In this document: piece after piece, positions 49,637 through 52,658 of the stretch | Position numbering within the stretch: the first letter of the stretch is position 1 | Layout of the letters: each line of letters opens with the position of its first letter | From: an uncultured Clostridia bacterium | Lineage (GTDB): Bacteria > Bacillota > Clostridia > UBA1381 | Direction: 5' to 3' | DNA: 52,658 nucleotides | NCBI GenBank assembly: GCA_947626045.1 | Contig: CANQQS010000004.1 | Span: 1-52,658, forward strand | Translations under genes and position numbers: made by a program | The notes under the pieces: model-generated | Seen by the model: the letters and a program-made list of their open reading frames with translations, nothing else | Database searches by the model: none | What the model was told of the DNA's origin: nothing

Positions 49637-51906
49637 TTTAATTCAACCTCCTTACAATCAGAAATACGGCAAAGTTTACCCGAGGAATTTATGGTATAAG
49701 ATATACGGCCCTCGGATTCTGTCCATAGCCTATTCTTGATTCTATATTCTTTATACTCATCTTTAAGATTTGGCAGCTGATTACCGGCAGAGAACGACCC
49801 TGTTGAAGTAATCCCTGCATCATCAACTATAGCAACGGGAATTTCGTAATCGAAATATTGTTTTGTAAGTGATTTTGCCTCTTCCGAGATTGTTTTTTCA
49901 AGATTTTTAAGCTCTCTTTCCGCATTGGTGATAATGGTTTTAACCTTAAGCTTTTTTGCCTTTTCTGTTTTAATTTTTTCTTTAAGAGTATTTATTTCAG
50001 CAATGTATTGCTCACGGACTTCTTGCTCAGCCTTTGTTTTTGCATCTGAATATTGCAATTCTTCTTCTTCGGTAAAACGCTTGAAGAATACAAGGCTTGG
50101 TTTTACGGTAGCGCCGGCGGCAATAAATACATCCTGAGGAATTGAGCAAATTAAAATTATTTTTGCTCTTCCTTCAAAATATTCTCTGACTTTTTGAAGA
50201 TTGGATGTATTCAGTACGCCTTCCGGTAAAACCATTCCCATACGTCCACCCTTCTTAAGAAGACGCAGGCAGCGTTCCATAAAAAGAACCTCTGTAAGAC
50301 CGGACATTGACCCGGTATCATACAATGAAAGCAGCTTTTTACCTATATTATCATTCACTTGTTTCAGTGCATTTTCGTAAGCCTCACCATATTTCTTTTT
50401 ATATTTTTTAATTAAAGTTTCATCGGTAAACCTATCAGCTTCCGTAACCTTTTGATTTTTGTCGATACGCGCACCAAAAGGAGGGTTAGTTAAAATAACA
50501 TCAAAACGCTCTTCGAAAATGCCGTTAACATTCAACAAACCGTCATGATGATGAACTCCACCGTGTCCATCACCATGCATAATCATGTTCATCTTTGATG
50601 TTCTTGCCATACGGGGATTAGCATCGGTACCATAAATACAATTATGTGACAAATTGTACATACGGCTGCCCTCTGTTTGTGTATCCAGCTCTTTATTTAA
50701 AATTGTCTGCATATTTTCAATACGCTTATTAACAGCGAGCTGTGCCGATTCTGAAAGATTTTCATAATTATCTCCCTCGATTTCGGTACGCAATTTTGCT
50801 TTTTGCGTCTTTATGTCATTCTCAATCTGTTCACGCACATATTCAAATGCTTTAATTAAAAAGCCCCCGCTGCCGCAAGTAGGATCACAAATAACTTCAC
50901 ATTCCTTTGGATCCAGGATTGACGTCATAAAATCTACAATAGTACGCGGTGTAAAGAATTGACCAAGTTCACCCCTGAAAGTTGTGCCAAGAAATTGTTC
51001 AAATGCAATTCCTTTGACATCGTCCTGTGTATCAGAAAGGTTATAGACTTGTAATTTTTCCAATATTTGTTCAAAACTGTTCTGACGAATCTTTATGTTT
51101 TCATTGTCATCAAACAATCTGTCTTCTTTAAAAACATCTTTTGTATCGTTAAACAAAATTTGCATGTACGGTAAATCAACACCACTTTTTTTGAGAGTTG
51201 GCCGGGTGTATTTTTCATAATCTTTTTCTAATTGTTGGAATTTTTTTAGTGTAAAAACCTCGCTTCCTCGTTTATCTCTTTCATAGCGAATCTTCATGAA
51301 TAATATTTTGCTTATTTCATCAAAAGCAGCCTCGGGAGAAAGTTTATCATTGTTTCTAATGATGTTATGGCATGTACGAAGCATTTTAGTAAATTCTTCT
51401 CGTGTAAAGGTTTTCGTCTTTCCTAAAATCTCTTTTACCTTTTTATCAATAAGCGCTTCTTCCGCGGTGGGGATAGCGACAACTTCGACCAATTCTTTGG
51501 GTAAATATTCTTTATTAACATTAAAGTATTTTGTTTCTTTTTCATTTGTAGTCACAAAAAAACTTGCCCCCGCCCAAGAGGCATAATTATATCCCTGATA
51601 ATAATCTTCTTCACGGATACGCACATTTTCTGCTTTACATTCAACAACTATAAAAGCAGCTTTACTTTCGTCTTTGTCCTTTTTCGATTTCCAAACAACA
51701 ATATCAGCGCGTGCTTTTCCTTGACCGCGTTGAGAGTTGTTGACTTTGAGTTCTTGTGCCATTTGTTCAAGGGAATAACCATAGTCATCAACAAGTTTCT
51801 TTATATATTTTTGACGCACTTTTTCCTCCGGTGTTTCTATATGCCAGGAATTTGTCAGCGGACAAAATATTTTTCCGTTCTCTCTTTTTATTTGCAATTC
51901 ACTCAT
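49630..51906 (-). CDS. Nuclease-methyltransferase fusion of a restriction-modification system
   Basis: A 758-residue protein. The N terminus (about 1-140) resembles the HsdR N-terminal nuclease domain, with ADIVV (D68) and VVECKAE (E89, K91) forming a PD-(D/E)xK-type centre and YYQGYNYASWAGASFFVTTN after it. The rest is an N6-adenine methyltransferase of the HsdM type: FRGELGQFFTPRTIVDFM, SAM motif DPTCGSGGFLIKAFEY (about 342), catalytic NPPFG (about 474), GMVLPEGVLN, and a coiled-coil region near 640-690. No separate HsdR helicase gene is present, so the organisation (nuclease-methylase fusion plus separate specificity subunit) is closer to BcgI-like type IIB/IIG enzymes than to classical type I. 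ATG 51906 follows AGGAG; the ORF-track TTG lies upstream of that site. Confidence 0.9.
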   Translation of the reverse strand: MSELQIKRENGKIFCPLTNSWHIETPEEKVRQKYIKKLVDDYGYSLEQMAQELKVNNSQRGQGKARADIVVWKSKKDKDESKAAFIVVECKAENVRIREEDYYQGYNYASWAGASFFVTTNEKETKYFNVNKEYLPKELVEVVAIPTAEEALIDKKVKEILGKTKTFTREEFTKMLRTCHNIIRNNDKLSPEAAFDEISKILFMKIRYERDKRGSEVFTLKKFQQLEKDYEKYTRPTLKKSGVDLPYMQILFNDTKDVFKEDRLFDDNENIKIRQNSFEQILEKLQVYNLSDTQDDVKGIAFEQFLGTTFRGELGQFFTPRTIVDFMTSILDPKECEVICDPTCGSGGFLIKAFEYVREQIENDIKTQKAKLRTEIEGDNYENLSESAQLAVNKRIENMQTILNKELDTQTEGSRMYNLSHNCIYGTDANPRMARTSKMNMIMHGDGHGGVHHHDGLLNVNGIFEERFDVILTNPPFGARIDKNQKVTEADRFTDETLIKKYKKKYGEAYENALKQVNDNIGKKLLSLYDTGSMSGLTEVLFMERCLRLLKKGGRMGMVLPEGVLNTSNLQKVREYFEGRAKIILICSIPQDVFIAAGATVKPSLVFFKRFTEEEELQYSDAKTKAEQEVREQYIAEINTLKEKIKTEKAKKLKVKTIITNAERELKNLEKTISEEAKSLTKQYFDYEIPVAIVDDAGITSTGSFSAGNQLPNLKDEYKEYRIKNRLWTESEGRISYTINSSGKLCRISDCKEVELKW

Positions 51907-51950
51907 ATTATTTCTCCTGCTCAACTGTAATCAGATATTATTCTATGACT

Positions 51951-52658
51951 CTAAATCATTTCTTTATACTCAACCAAACTCACATTACCCATCTCATTTG
52001 CTCTATCAATACAACCTTTTGTAAAGCCTGCTTTTGAGAACAGGTAATAATGCTTTGTCGTATAATTAAATAGTTCGCTCCGCTTTACAAGAGTGTCCAA
52101 AACACCAAGGTCAACTTTTTCGTTTGTCCATTTACATTCTGCAAAGAGGGCTGTGTTTTTATCCTGTTCTCCCATAATATCAATTTCGGCTTGGGCTTTT
52201 TCTTTCGGATCATTGCCCCACCAACGACCGAGAGATTTGAACTCTACCGGACAATTGCCGGAAAGAAGCTGTTTCCAAAGATATTGTTTACAGATTTCTT
52301 CAAAAACCTTGCCCATATAATCAGAAAGCTGAGGTTCAATGCGTTTATAAACCAAATCGGCGGCACCGCGGGCAATAATTGAATTATTATCAAGCACAAA
52401 ACGATACCAGAAACGGAACATATTATCCTCAATGGAATAGATAGATTTTCTGGAAGCCTTTTCTCCATAAGGCGTTTCCTTCTGCACAATCCCAAGATTT
52501 ATAAGATTCTTAAGGTAGCTCGTGCAAACATTTGTATCTTCGCCTACCTTGCTTGAAATCTCAGACATTCTTGATGAACCAGTTGCGATAGCCGTAATAA
52601 TTGCCGTATAAGTAGCAGGCTCACGCACTTCCTGTTTTAACAGGTTGGTCGGCTCTTC
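51951..52658 (-). CDS. DUF234-type ATPase, C-terminal part (runs off the window)
   Basis: The frame is open to the last base, with EEPTNLLKQEVREPATYTAI at the visible start, so the ORF-track GTG at 52628 is not the real beginning. What is visible is the C-terminal half of an archaeal-type ATP-binding protein: a winged helix (SSRMSEISSKVGEDTNVCTS, YLKNLINLGIVQKETPYGEK) and the DUF234 region (MFRFWYRFVLDNNSIIARG, YMGKVFEEICKQYLW, FKSLGRWWGNDPKEKAQAEI, NTALFAECKWTNEKVDLGVL), which resembles an endonuclease-like fold. The ATPase domain with its Walker motifs lies beyond the window. Its role is unknown. It precedes the restriction locus on the same strand with a 44-base gap, but such genes are usually independent. 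Confidence 0.88.
   Translation of the reverse strand, partial: EEPTNLLKQEVREPATYTAIITAIATGSSRMSEISSKVGEDTNVCTSYLKNLINLGIVQKETPYGEKASRKSIYSIEDNMFRFWYRFVLDNNSIIARGAADLVYKRIEPQLSDYMGKVFEEICKQYLWKQLLSGNCPVEFKSLGRWWGNDPKEKAQAEIDIMGEQDKNTALFAECKWTNEKVDLGVLDTLVKRSELFNYTTKHYYLFSKAGFTKGCIDRANEMGNVSLVEYKEMI

Overview
The window looks like a chromosomal segment of an anaerobic, Gram-positive-lineage Clostridia (Bacillota). Supporting signs are strong GGAGG ribosome binding sites, sigma-A type promoters, a lysine (L-box) riboswitch, spoVG, PPi-linked glycolysis (membrane pyrophosphatase and pyruvate phosphate dikinase), and several very large secreted enzymes anchored by SLH domains. The surface-anchored arabinofuranosidase and the secreted pectate lyase suggest a plant cell-wall (pectin) degrader of the Monoglobus type; that placement is inference. 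Core genes are moderately GC-rich and favour GGC/GCG codons. Several patches are clearly AT-richer and look acquired: 14.2-15.0 kb, 19.6-20.4 kb and 47.4-52.7 kb.

Layout. 1-14 kb: 3' part of hppA, ilvE, a zinc-ribbon membrane protein, eno, an OmpR/EnvZ-type two-component pair, a Big_2/glucosaminidase autolysin, a YihY-type membrane protein, a two-gene unit (Gly/Ser/Tyr-rich protein plus a glycosyltransferase-like protein), and ppdK. 14-20.5 kb: an AT-rich divergent SLOG/XRE pair, a 1318-residue SLH-anchored GH51 enzyme and a lipoprotein. 20.5-27 kb: murC, spoVG, a stalk-plus-CAP secreted protein, then the lysine branch asd (behind an L-box), dapA and dapB. 27-34 kb: a secreted stalk/propeller protein with DnaJ-like CxxCxGxG motifs, a sulfur operon (metY, ECF S component, cysK), a low-molecular-weight phosphatase and lysS. 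34-38 kb: an orphan ClpX-like ATPase beside a broken secreted-protein gene, then two AraC regulators. 37.7-47.3 kb: a 2325-residue SLH/LamG surface protein and a PL1-type pectate lyase. 47.4 kb to the end: relics of an integrative element (gutted tyrosine integrase, nonsense-mutated XRE regulator), a restriction-modification locus with a nuclease-methyltransferase fusion, a specificity subunit and a frameshifted ATPase stub, and a DUF234-type ATPase running off the end.

Compound palindromic repeats of shared sequence families lie in five intergenic places (about 1.9, 14.1, 15.1, 24.8 and 31.9 kb). No tRNA, rRNA or CRISPR array was seen. The least explained items are the Gly/Ser/Tyr-rich protein with its glycosyltransferase-like partner, a 162-bp inverted-repeat element placed exactly at a transcription start and followed by a terminator hairpin, the duplicated uncharacterised domain in the giant SLH protein, and the nuclease-methyltransferase restriction locus. 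Coordinates of promoters and hairpins were read by eye; no database search was run.
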